Below are positions 1-8,256 of a DNA stretch of 64,000 nucleotides, piece by piece. Source of the stretch: CBDBZL01 sp965213545 (lineage in GTDB: Bacteria; Pseudomonadota; Alphaproteobacteria; Sphingomonadales; Sphingomonadaceae); assembly GCA_965213545.1 (NCBI GenBank), contig CBDBZL010000002.1, positions 558,001 through 622,000 of the forward strand, read 5' to 3'. Under the pieces are notes generated by a model that searched no databases, was not told the origin of the DNA, and saw nothing but the letters and a program-made list of their open reading frames with translations. Numbering within the stretch: the stretch's first letter is position 1; each line of letters begins with the position of its first letter. A program made the position numbers and the translations under genes.

Positions 1-772
1 AGTACATGAAGGCGGCGTGGCTTTTACCTGGAATGAAAATAGCCCGCAGCACGGACCTGATCTGTCCCGGCGACTTGGCGACAGGGTAATTATTTCGACG
101 CAACTGGTCTATCCCCTGCTGCCACCGTGCTCTGACGCGGACCCATCCCCACCAGGTTCGTGGCGCTGTGATCGAGGCCGTCACGTCCCGATCGACCAAC
201 TTTTCGTGGGTCAGCGCCTGGCCCTCGATAAAGGTGTCGTCCGCAATCACATCGGGGAACTCGCCCCAACGTTCGCGCAGCGTCCGCGTGACACCGAGCA
301 CGGCATGAAACCCGCCTTTTCCATAGGGAAGCTGTTGCCAGAAGCCGACGATCTTGCTCACCAGATCCCCCGCATGATCCGTACGCATGCGGAAACTTGG
401 CGATACAAGCTCTATCCCCTCGCCAAGTTTGGATGCCAACAAACCGAGATCCCTGCCTGAAATGTCGACGTCGGCATCGACATAGAAACGGGGAAACAGC
501 GACGCGTGCAGCTCGCCGAGACGGATAGCGCGCACCTTGCCTTTATCGCAGGTGAGGATGGTTGCGGTCTCTCGCACAACCTCACGTAATATCTGCTCGC
601 TGTTATCGGTGCAGCCATTGCAAACGAAAATAACCTCGCACCCCTCGGGCAATCCGCGCATCAGATCGCGCGCCCGAGCTGCAAGACCGGCCGCTTCGTT
701 GTAAAGCGGCACGATGATGCTGAGGGGCCAGGCCGCCTGGCTTACCAAGCCATGCGCTTCCACAGCTTCCAT
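1..772 (-). CDS. family 2 glycosyltransferase (3' end outside window)
   Basis: The reading frame opens at ATG 772 and is still open at base 1, so only about 257 N-terminal residues are visible. It has the GT-A hallmarks of family 2 glycosyltransferases: a PLYNE motif at residues 22-26, a CNGCTDNS segment at 52-59, and a DAD metal-binding motif at 99-101. An ADDTF motif further on fits the usual acceptor-side Asp. The start overlaps the last 31 bases of the upstream NOS reading frame, so it probably belongs to the same transcript. Acceptor and sugar donor cannot be told. Family assignment is from motifs; a role in a small-molecule pathway is inferred from context. Confidence 0.85.
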   Translation of the reverse strand, partial: MEAVEAHGLVSQAAWPLSIIVPLYNEAAGLAARARDLMRGLPEGCEVIFVCNGCTDNSEQILREVVRETATILTCDKGKVRAIRLGELHASLFPRFYVDADVDISGRDLGLLASKLGEGIELVSPSFRMRTDHAGDLVSKIVGFWQQLPYGKGGFHAVLGVTRTLRERWGEFPDVIADDTFIEGQALTHEKLVDRDVTASITAPRTWWGWVRVRARWQQGIDQLRRNNYPVAKSPGQIRSVLRAIFIPGKSHAAFMY

Positions 773-2016
773 CGCCGCATGAGCCTATCGATCCACATGT
801 GCCAGCGACGACGATATCGATCGCCACGCCACGGCATCAGACGCAGACCGTCATCGCTGCGGCTGCGGTAATAGTTGGGCACGGGATGGAAATTGCGCAT
901 TCGCAAGTGAAACACATCGTGCGCGGAACCGGCCTGCGGCGGAACGATCCATCGCCAGTCGCCGGCAACGCGGCGCCCTGCCGCCTGTTCTCAGCCATGG
1001 AACCTCATATATTGCTCGGCCGCCGCATGATGGTCGAGCATGGTTACGCCCGCCGCCGAGAACGAGTTCAGGACCGCCCGGTTGAGCTCGGTCAATGTTT
1101 CGTCCTTCCATAGCGGATTGGCGGTGCCGGTTTCGATCCGCATCGCATGTGCGGCTTCATTTAGAAGGTCATAGCGTTTCGCATCGGCGAAATTGCGCGA
1201 GGCGATCTCGGTGCCGACATAGAACCCGTTGAACGGCGCGCATGGGTAGTCGATGCCGCCGATGGTAAGGATCATGCTGCTGACGATGGGCACCGTGTAC
1301 CAGCGCAGTTCGAGCGCATCGAGGCCGCTGTTCGACGGATGGCGGATAGGAATTTCGCGCATCGCCCGGGGATCGGGGTCGAAGCGAAGCCGCCGGTCGT
1401 CCTTGTCGCGCAGGAACCACGGCAGGATGTCGAACCGGCCGGGTTCACCGCGCGGCTTCCATCCCATCGATTGCGCAATCCGGGTGGTCTCGATGTTCTG
1501 CCGGTCGCCCAATATCGTGTTTCCGGGCATGTGATGGCAGGCATATTGGGTTATCTGTTCGCTTTCGATCCAAATGGGCAACGACCGCCCCTCGACCGGC
1601 TGGAAAACCGAGATGATCGAGCGAATGCGGCCATCGCAATTGGCATCGCGCAAATGCTGGTCCATGCGGGATGCCACAGCGCCGGGTTCGGTGATGCTGC
1701 GGCAATCCACCACCTCGAGGCTTTCCCACAAAAGCCGTCCCACGCACCGGCCATGATTGCGCCAGGCAACCCGCGCGCCATAGGCGAGTTCTTCTGGTGT
1801 ATGCCGATAGAAGCCATGTCTCGCCAAGTCGCGGCGGACCTCTACTAGGCGAGTGCCACGCTCGGCATCACTTGCCCCGGTCGCTTCGCAATAGCCTGTT
1901 ACGAAGCATTTGGCCTCGGCCAGCCGTTCCCGTCGCGAGATCCGCCTGAGCCGGCGATGGAGCGGATTGCCGGCGGAAGCTTCGGCAAAGCGCAGGCGCG
2001 AGGCATGACGACGCAT
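742..2016 (-). pseudogene. nos: nitric oxide synthase oxygenase domain, interrupted by in-frame TGA
   Basis: This is a NOS oxygenase domain without a reductase. NOS oxidises L-arginine at heme with tetrahydrobiopterin or a similar pterin. The heme-ligand motif VAWRNHGRCVGR gives Cys91, and PFNGFYVGTEIASRNF carries the substrate Glu270. That motif has Phe where most NOS have Trp. WKDETLTELNRAVLNSF and LDHHAAAEQYM follow. Translation meets TGA at 993-991 (codon 342), but the same frame continues for 82 codons to TAA at 744-742. The continuation includes GDWRWIVPP and HDVFH, the conserved NOS end that forms the pterin site and dimer interface. The start ATG at 2016 shares a base with the radical SAM stop (TGATG). 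A mutated gene, sequencing error or readthrough are all possible. Confidence 0.85.
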
Positions 2017-3569
2017 CACATCAATCCGTCGAACTGCCGCGCCGCATCTCTCAGCGGCTTCCTGTTGATCGCGTAGACCGCGTCGAGCGCACGTCGCTTT
2101 GCCCGGCGATAGTCGCTCAAGCGCGGCTGCTTGTTGCGATAACGGGCGCGGCCTCGCTGGGTGTCGATCCCGTCCACCTCGAGAGGGCCATCGGCGGCTG
2201 TCACCGTATCCCATACCGGGGTCTCGGGCGTCAGCGTGAAATCATTGAACCGGACGCGGTCGAGATAGCGCGCATTGTCTTCGAGAAAATGCGCGGTTGC
2301 TTCCATATCTTCGGCGGTCTCACCCGGGTAACCCTTGAACATGGTCGCTCGAACCGACAGGCCCGCGTCATAGGCATCGCGAATGAATTGCCGGTTTCGC
2401 TCGACACTGCATCCCTTGTTGACTGCGTCGAGTATCGCCTGGCTGCCGCTTTCCAAGCCGAACGAAACCCGGCGCATGCCGCCAGCGACCGCGGCCTGCA
2501 AGTCCGCTGCCGACAGGCCGTTGTCATCGCGCAGGTCGACGTGCACCGTGCCGATCCACTCGGCGCCCTGCACATATTTCTGGATGTTGTTCGCAATGCC
2601 CCGGAACATCCCGGGCCAGGAATTCAGCTTGAGATCGAGAAACAGGAAATTGCCCGTATTGTGCCGACGCGACTGCTCCTGCAGTTCGAGCAGAACATTC
2701 TCCACGCTGCGCGTGCGGAATGTGCGGCCCGAGACCGACAGGACATCGGAGCAGAACGCGCACTTGTCCCACTGGCAGCCCCGACCGGTCATCACCGGCA
2801 CGATGCGACTGGGATAGCGATCCCAGGGAAAATCGCGGAAGTCGGGGATAGGTGTGCGGTCGAGATCACGCAGCGGGGGCGCCGATCCGGTCCGCCTTCC
2901 GTCAGCCAAGGTTACGCCGGGGAAGGATGCGAGGTCTTCATTCGCGATGACTGCATCGACAAGATCGTTGATATTCCGGTCCACCTCGGCGCCCACGATC
3001 GCGACGATGCCGGGTACGCGCCGCCATTTGTCGAGCACCGCCGCCTGATTAAGCATCGGCCCGCCGACCAGCACGGGGATACCGCGTTGCCTGGCCTCGG
3101 CTGCAATGATCCTCACGCTCTCGAAATGCTGCGCATAGGCGGACAGCAACAAGACACCGGGCCTTTTTTCAAGAGCTTGGGTGACCACTCGCCGAACCGT
3201 TGGATCGGGTCGTTCGATCACATCGAGACGGGCGGAACGCAGCGCGTCCCTGATCCGAAGAGCGGGAGCGAAATCAGTGAGATGCGTGCGCCGTTTGATA
3301 TGGTCGAACAGGTTCTCCCGGCGTTCGCGCTCGGTCGCAGGAGCATCAAAGGCCAAGGGTGCGATAACCCTCACATCCTTCCCGGCATCCCGCAAACTGG
3401 CCGTCAGAAGGCCGATCGCAAGCGTCGGGAAGTTGGCGAAGACATTGAGGTCAACGATAACAACGCTGCCGGTATCGGACCTGGCGTCGCGGCGATTGTC
3501 ACCTCGCACCCGACCGGTCTGATAGCGATCCACCCGCCTCGTCATCATGCCCCCCCAAAGTGCGACCAT
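2016..3569 (-). CDS. B12-binding-type radical SAM enzyme
   Basis: The protein has 517 residues. Residues 35-215 look like the Rossmann-type cobalamin-binding domain that precedes many radical SAM cores, including the LVGGP turn near 167-171. The iron-sulfur motif GCQWDKCAFCSD gives Cys265, Cys270 and Cys273, a CX4CX2C spacing instead of the common CX3CX2C. This spacing is seen in several B12-radical SAM subgroups. SFGLESGSQAILDAVNKG is a typical strand of the radical SAM barrel. A GGAAG-like ribosome site lies 8 bases before ATG 3569. The stop overlaps the NOS start (TGATG), so the two should be co-translated. Substrate unknown; methyl transfer or a rearrangement on an arginine-derived or peptide substrate is a guess. 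Confidence 0.85.
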   Translation of the reverse strand: MVALWGGMMTRRVDRYQTGRVRGDNRRDARSDTGSVVIVDLNVFANFPTLAIGLLTASLRDAGKDVRVIAPLAFDAPATERERRENLFDHIKRRTHLTDFAPALRIRDALRSARLDVIERPDPTVRRVVTQALEKRPGVLLLSAYAQHFESVRIIAAEARQRGIPVLVGGPMLNQAAVLDKWRRVPGIVAIVGAEVDRNINDLVDAVIANEDLASFPGVTLADGRRTGSAPPLRDLDRTPIPDFRDFPWDRYPSRIVPVMTGRGCQWDKCAFCSDVLSVSGRTFRTRSVENVLLELQEQSRRHNTGNFLFLDLKLNSWPGMFRGIANNIQKYVQGAEWIGTVHVDLRDDNGLSAADLQAAVAGGMRRVSFGLESGSQAILDAVNKGCSVERNRQFIRDAYDAGLSVRATMFKGYPGETAEDMEATAHFLEDNARYLDRVRFNDFTLTPETPVWDTVTAADGPLEVDGIDTQRGRARYRNKQPRLSDYRRAKRRALDAVYAINRKPLRDAARQFDGLM

Positions 3570-3913
3570 GGATCGAACTTCCGGGGCGAACGACTAGTAG
3601 ATCGGCTTAAAAATAACCAAACAAAACAGCATAACCTTTGTAGTCAACATTTCATAATTGCCTGGCAGGGGTAGAGTCTATCACCGGCAATTCACTGACC
3701 AGTTGCTTCACCAGCGGATTGATTGGACCTCGTGAGACGAACCCGTTCTTAGCTCGCAAAATCGGGATGCAATCGCGGTAACAACGGATGAGATTTCAAA
3801 GAAATGCACCCACCTTCAGACATCAACGAATCACGTCTGTTTTGGGAAAGACGCGTGCTCGCTGCCAGATTGCCCCGGAATGGGCGGAACCGCCGGTGAG
3901 AGCAGCCGCTAGG
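3570..3913. other. intergenic region, AT-rich, upstream of the radical SAM/NOS genes
   Basis: These 344 bases lie between the DUF6356 gene and the radical SAM start. The part at 3600-3660 is clearly AT-richer than its surroundings and should hold the promoter of the radical SAM/NOS/glycosyltransferase unit. A TTGACT hexamer on the minus strand is a possible -35 box, but no convincing -10 box sits at the right distance. A 24-codon minus-strand frame (3823-3749) exists without a clear ribosome site and is not called as a gene. I see no repeat or RNA gene. Confidence 0.5.
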
Positions 3914-4162
3914 TCAGATTACAAAGTCCAGCGGTTCGGGCAATGTGCTGCGGTTCACGAGCATCTTGCCGTGCAACGTCTCGATCTGCTTGCTGCCGGT
4001 CTTCACGAAAAGAAACGGCAGCACGCCATGCAGAATACAGGCTGCGCCGCCCGCCATCATGCGGGCTCCAAAGGCGCTGGCATGCTGAAGGTGCTGCAGA
4101 TAGGTCTCCCCGACGGAAGCAGGGTGATCGTTGAAGACCCGATGAAGTTTCTTTTGGATCAT
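3914..4162 (-). CDS. DUF6356 family small membrane protein
   Basis: The protein has 82 residues. An N-terminal HPASVGETYLQHL motif is followed by an apolar stretch with ARMMAGGAACILHGVLPFLF. This pattern is typical of the DUF6356 family of small alphaproteobacterial proteins of unknown function. ATG 4162 is chosen over an in-frame ATG at 4195 because a CGGAG ribosome site lies about six bases before it and the family motif starts soon after. It stands alone between the transporter gene and the radical SAM unit, all on the same strand. Confidence 0.75.
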   Translation of the reverse strand: MIQKKLHRVFNDHPASVGETYLQHLQHASAFGARMMAGGAACILHGVLPFLFVKTGSKQIETLHGKMLVNRSTLPEPLDFVI

Positions 4163-4201
4163 GCGTGGCTCCGTAAGTAGAGTGTATAGCATCATGTGGT
4201 T

Positions 4202-4215
4202 GGATCGATCGATCC
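4202..4215. repeat. 14-bp perfect palindrome
   Basis: GGATCGATCGATCC is a perfect 14-base palindrome between the YeiH-type transporter stop and the DUF6356 start. It may be an operator or chance, since GATC/CGAT runs are common in GC-rich genomes. No neighbouring copy was seen. Confidence 0.35.
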
Positions 4216-4260
4216 GTTCAGGTCACGTCTTCAACCAATCGCGGGCATGAGCAATTCCGC

Positions 4261-5394
4261 TCAGAAGCTTAGTGTCACCATCAGCGCAACCAATAGCGAA
4301 ACCACACTGGCGGTTGCCACAGGTGCCAAGGCGCTCCAGCCTGCCTCCAGCAACAGCCGCAACTGTGAACGCATGGCCGTCGCGATGACCGCCAGCAGCA
4401 GAAGCGCCTTGGACACACCAAGCGCCCCCTTGGTCCACGCTTCGGGGAACACCAATAGGCTGTTCGCCGCCAGCAAAGCAAGGAACCCGGCGATGAACCA
4501 GGGTATGGCCACGCGTTTGTGCCATGGCCGTTTGGCATCCTCGACATTCGCGCGCGCCAGCCAGAACGCGACCAGCGCAACGATCGGCCCCAGCATCGCC
4601 ACTCGCGCCAGTTTCACCACCGTTCCATCGCGCCCCGCCTCGTCGGAGTAGCTGAACGCGCCGCCGATCGCCTGCCCCGCGTCATGAACCGACGCACCGA
4701 TCAGGAAGCCCGCCTGCCGGTCGCTCAGCGCCAGCATATCAGCCAACGCGGGACAGGCGGCCATGACGACGGCGCTCGCCACCGCCACGCCAACCAGCGT
4801 GACCGAAAAGCGCGCCTGATCGAGCCGCTCGCTTCCGATCACGCCATACAACGCCAGCGCCGCCGACGCCCCGCAGATGGCGGTCGCGCCACCTGCCAGA
4901 ATGCCTGCCTCGCGTCCCTGCCCCGCCCAACGCGCGGCCAGCAAGGCGGCGGCGAAACTCGCACTCATCACGGTCAGCAATCCTGCGAAGGCGAGCCAAC
5001 CCAGCGCGCCGACCTGGGCAAAGGTCACCTGTGCCCCCAGCAGCACGATGCCGATGCGCAGGAAGTGACGACTGGAGAAGTCGAGGCCGGGCGCGGTGAC
5101 CTCGACTTCGGACACGAAGCTCAATGCCAGGCCGATCAGCAGGCCCAGCAGTATGATCGGAAAGCTGTAATGCTCCGCCAGCCAGGCTGCCGCCAGCGCC
5201 GCCGTTGCGCATAGCAACAGGCCCGGCACGAACTCCGCCACACGATGCCGCGCGACCGGCGCGTCGGGATCGTATAGCTCGCCATACAGGTCGCCGGCAT
5301 AGAAGGCAGTTGGGACAGACCTCACCGGCTGCGGCTTCCCGGACCCTTGATTGGAGCGGGATGCCGGCGCCGGATCACGAGCAAGATGAGGCAC
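4261..5394 (-). CDS. YeiH/UPF0324 family putative anion (sulfate) exporter
   Basis: This is an inner-membrane protein of 377 residues with about ten apolar segments. It matches the YeiH/PSE family, known for the repeated motifs GATAICGASAALA (about residue 170) and ASVHDAGQAIGGAF. Related proteins are often annotated as putative sulfate exporters, but transport has rarely been shown. A 45-residue hydrophilic N-terminus precedes the first membrane segment; a GTG at about 5325 could be the true start, because the family often begins with an RSVPTAFYAG-like sequence. A 150-base gap separates it from the secreted-protein gene upstream, so it may have its own promoter. Confidence 0.8.
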   Translation of the reverse strand: MPHLARDPAPASRSNQGSGKPQPVRSVPTAFYAGDLYGELYDPDAPVARHRVAEFVPGLLLCATAALAAAWLAEHYSFPIILLGLLIGLALSFVSEVEVTAPGLDFSSRHFLRIGIVLLGAQVTFAQVGALGWLAFAGLLTVMSASFAAALLAARWAGQGREAGILAGGATAICGASAALALYGVIGSERLDQARFSVTLVGVAVASAVVMAACPALADMLALSDRQAGFLIGASVHDAGQAIGGAFSYSDEAGRDGTVVKLARVAMLGPIVALVAFWLARANVEDAKRPWHKRVAIPWFIAGFLALLAANSLLVFPEAWTKGALGVSKALLLLAVIATAMRSQLRLLLEAGWSALAPVATASVVSLLVALMVTLSF

Positions 5395-5544
5395 CGCCGG
5401 TCACCAACATGCCGGGCTTGGATGTCGAAGAAGGCAAAGCACGGACTTGCTGCACGAACGTCGGGGCCTCGCGTCAAAACCAGAATTTCCCCTGCAGCCC
5501 CCGTTGCTCTTAATGCAGGCTCGTGCGGGCGAACTCACGTTATC

Positions 5545-6303
5545 TTAGCGCAAGATGAAGCTGGTTCGATCGACGCCCGAATTCCCCGTACGCGAATCGA
5601 ATGCTGTCACCAGGACCTCGTATACCCCCTTTTGCGCGGTCGGAATATCGACCGAGAACCGGCTCTCGGTCCCGGTATATTTCATCGCCTCGGTTGCCAG
5701 CTTGTCTCCTTCGAACCGCACCTCCGCCGTGATCTCGATCATCTCGGAATCCGACGTGCCCCCCGGAGACGTCGGGCATCCGCAGACCATCACGACATTG
5801 GCGGTCACGGTCATCGAGCGGGGATTGTCCTCGACATAGGTATGCGCACCGGGACTGAGGATATCGACCGCGAACCCGGGAACCTCGATCATCCAGCCGT
5901 CGCCCGAATTGATATGTTTACCGGGCAGAACCCAGCGGGTCGCGGAGGCTTCCGCCATGGCCTGGGGCTGGGCGAGCGGACCGCGCACGGTCACCCGGAT
6001 GCGCCGCGGCCGTTCGATATCAAGGATCGAAGTGTAGACAGCGTCGCCCTCCCTTGAGAGCGTGTCGTAGCGGGCCGATGGTTGGCGAATGATGCGGTCG
6101 GTGTCCCCGGTGCCGCCACTGGTCACTCCGGTATCCAGTATCTCGCCGGTGTCGGCATCCTCGACGAGCACGGCCATGCCCGACATGGAGTTGCCGATGA
6201 ACTTTGCGTCCAAAGCGAGCGCGCGAATGTCGACCTGGGTCTGCTCGGCAGCGGCGGGGCCGGCGAGCGCGATCGCGGCAAGGAAAGCGATATGGTTTTT
6301 CAT
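5545..6303 (-). CDS. secreted protein of unknown function
   Basis: The protein has 252 residues and starts with a Sec signal peptide (MKNHIAFLAAIALAGPAAA, cleavage after about residue 19). ATG 6303 follows a GAGAGG ribosome site. The mature part looks beta-rich and has a CGCP motif near the middle, with Cys residues that could form a disulfide or bind metal. I do not recognise the family. It is the last gene of the same-strand series that begins with the TonB-dependent receptor at 15196, so it probably acts in the periplasm with those proteins. Confidence 0.7.
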   Translation of the reverse strand: MKNHIAFLAAIALAGPAAAEQTQVDIRALALDAKFIGNSMSGMAVLVEDADTGEILDTGVTSGGTGDTDRIIRQPSARYDTLSREGDAVYTSILDIERPRRIRVTVRGPLAQPQAMAEASATRWVLPGKHINSGDGWMIEVPGFAVDILSPGAHTYVEDNPRSMTVTANVVMVCGCPTSPGGTSDSEMIEITAEVRFEGDKLATEAMKYTGTESRFSVDIPTAQKGVYEVLVTAFDSRTGNSGVDRTSFILR

Positions 6304-6386
6304 GATATCCTCTCTTCGCGGACAGCGTAGGCCCGTTACCAGCGCACCACAAACTTGGGCGGATCCAGCCGGCAAGCCACGCTTTA

Positions 6387-7013
6387 TCAGTTAGGCCCGT
6401 TCTTCTCCTGAAACGGCCCGCGATTGGTCGAGCTTGTGATCCACAAACGCTCCCCATCGGGGCCACGCATCAAGAGTTGCGTGCTGGTTCCATCGGCGCG
6501 CCGCTCGGGGGCGGAGATGATGTCGTAACCGCCCGCCTTGACCTGTTCGTAGATCGCGCTCGTGTCCTCGACCACGAACAACAGCGCCATCGATCCGTAG
6601 ACGGCCCCGCCCGCCGGTTGCTTAGGCAGTTCGACCTTGCGCCCGTCGGCATCGTAGATCTCCGACAGCCCGAGATAGCCGGCATTGAGCATCGCCGGAC
6701 CGTTGGTGCGGGTGCGCAACACGACCAGCCGCAAAGTCTGGCCGGGCTCCAGCCCCGAGAAATCGACCAGCCGCGGATCATCCAGCTCGCTGCGCTCATA
6801 GAACGGCTCCAGCCCGAGAATATCGCGATAAAGCTTCAAGCTCGCCTCTATGTCGCGCACGGTCATGCCGGTGCGCGGGAGAATCGCCGAGGTTATCCTT
6901 GGTTCTTCCTGCGGCCAGTAGCTGGTGATCTCCTGCGCACCGGCGGGGGCGGCAAGGGGGGCGGCAAGCAGGAAAGCAAGCCATGCGATCGTCATTTGCC
7001 GATATTTGGTCAT
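6387..7013 (-). CDS. secreted VOC (glyoxalase-like) family protein
   Basis: The protein has 208 residues: a signal peptide (WLAFLLAAPLAAPAGAQ) and then one vicinal-oxygen-chelate module. The module begins GMTVRDIEASLKLYRDILGLEPF and ends in a strand like MRGPDGERLWI. VOC proteins bind a metal and act as lyases, dioxygenases or binding proteins; export of such a domain is unusual. ATG 7013 follows an AGGAA ribosome site; longer upstream frames lie inside the preceding gene. The gap to the TPR lipoprotein is 31 bases, which suggests one operon. Confidence 0.75.
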   Translation of the reverse strand: MTKYRQMTIAWLAFLLAAPLAAPAGAQEITSYWPQEEPRITSAILPRTGMTVRDIEASLKLYRDILGLEPFYERSELDDPRLVDFSGLEPGQTLRLVVLRTRTNGPAMLNAGYLGLSEIYDADGRKVELPKQPAGGAVYGSMALLFVVEDTSAIYEQVKAGGYDIISAPERRADGTSTQLLMRGPDGERLWITSSTNRGPFQEKNGPN

Positions 7014-7044
7014 CTTCGGTTCCTGCCCATTCGCACAGGGGAAA

Positions 7045-8244
7045 TCAGCCCAGCCACGGGATCGGCGCGGCGCGCGGGGCGTCGGGGTCGGCCAGCGCGC
7101 GCTCGACCGCGGCCAGGTCATGTTCGACCCGATAGTTGGTCCGCTTCGACAGCGCGCGCGCTTCAAGCAACGCCGTGCGCGCCTCTTCCAACCGGTCGAG
7201 GCGGTAAAGCGCCCATCCGCGGGCGGCGGACAGGTAGACATCATCGGGATGGCGAGCGCGTGCAGCCTCGAGCTCGCGCAGCGCCTCGGTCGGCCGGCCC
7301 GCCTCGATCAGGCTATAGCCCAGCACCCAGCCGGGATAGGCGGTGTCCTCCATCGCAAGCGCGCGCCGCGCGAGTTCGGCGGCGCGGTCATAGTTGCCCA
7401 GTTCGAAATGCATCAGGGCGATATTGGCTTCGAGGTAAGCGGGCGATGTGCGACCCTCTTCAGCGGTGATGCGACGGTATTCATCGATGAATGCATCGAG
7501 CTCATCGGCCTGCCCCGCCTTGGCCCGCGCCAGCGCCAGGCGATAATAGGTAGCCCGCCAGGTATCGGGCAAGGAGCGCCCGTTTTCCGCCGCATTGACC
7601 GCCGCGTCATATTGGCCGCTGCGAAACAGGGCCTTGGAATGCATGTAGTGTAACCACGAGGCATCCCATTCACCCGGGTCGGGCTGAAGCGCGAGCGCCT
7701 GTGCGGCAGCATCGGCGGCTTCATCATAGCGTTCCAGGGCCGACAGGCTGACCGCCAGTTCGTACCACGCCCATCGGTTCGCAGGCTCGGCAGCGGTCAC
7801 CGCGCGCCAAGCGTCGATCTCTCGTTGCGGACGATCGGCCAGCCGTTCGCGCAGAGCCGCCAGCCACAACCGCTGCGCATCGGTCAGCCGGTTCGCCATG
7901 CCCGAGGCTGCCAGCGCGTGCGGCTCGGCATCCTCGTAGCGGCCCTGCTTGGTATAGGCGTAAACCAGGTCGAGCTGTGCCCGGGCGTTGGCCGGGTCGG
8001 CCGCAAGCGCGCGTTCGAGCAGCTCGATCGCAGCGGGATATTCAAAGCGGCTGTCGGCTTCGTAGAGCGCCTCGCGTGCCTCGCTATAGAGGCGCGCCGC
8101 CTCGCTGGCATCGCCGGCAACCTCGGGGGCGATCCCGGTTGCACAGGACGACAGCAGCAGCGCGGCGCAGAGTGCGACCATTACTTGGCCATGGCGGACG
8201 AGGTGCTTTGGAGTTCGCATGGTGGTCATTCGTTTGGGATCCAT
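7045..8244 (-). CDS. TPR-repeat lipoprotein
   Basis: The protein has up to 399 residues, with a lipoprotein signal (ALLLSSC, lipidated Cys at about 35). Helical TPR repeats span the rest, with units such as AIELLERALAADPANARAQLDLVYAY and AAELARRALAMEDTAYPGWV spaced about 34 residues apart. TPR domains bind other proteins, so this is probably a membrane-anchored periplasmic scaffold. In-frame ATGs at 8244, 8229 and 8220 are all possible starts; a GGATCC stretch favours 8229. It follows the other repeat lipoprotein by 12 bases. Confidence 0.75.
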   Translation of the reverse strand: MDPKRMTTMRTPKHLVRHGQVMVALCAALLLSSCATGIAPEVAGDASEAARLYSEAREALYEADSRFEYPAAIELLERALAADPANARAQLDLVYAYTKQGRYEDAEPHALAASGMANRLTDAQRLWLAALRERLADRPQREIDAWRAVTAAEPANRWAWYELAVSLSALERYDEAADAAAQALALQPDPGEWDASWLHYMHSKALFRSGQYDAAVNAAENGRSLPDTWRATYYRLALARAKAGQADELDAFIDEYRRITAEEGRTSPAYLEANIALMHFELGNYDRAAELARRALAMEDTAYPGWVLGYSLIEAGRPTEALRELEAARARHPDDVYLSAARGWALYRLDRLEEARTALLEARALSKRTNYRVEHDLAAVERALADPDAPRAAPIPWLG

Positions 8245-8256
8245 GTGGAAACGGGG

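Noticed and set aside
17..460. Plus-strand open frame of 147 codons at the left edge
   Set aside because: It is antisense to the glycosyltransferase, whose frame carries clear motifs and runs off the window.
991..993. TGA in NOS as a selenocysteine codon
   Set aside because: The position is not a conserved catalytic residue in NOS, and no selenocysteine context or related genes were seen.
2289..3674. Plus-strand open frame of 461 codons
   Set aside because: It lies antisense to the radical SAM gene, whose product has the iron-sulfur motif and typical barrel strands. Long antisense frames are common in GC-rich DNA.
3749..3823. 24-codon minus-strand frame as a peptide precursor for the radical SAM enzyme
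   Set aside because: Weak ribosome site, and no leader/core pattern; kept only as an observation.
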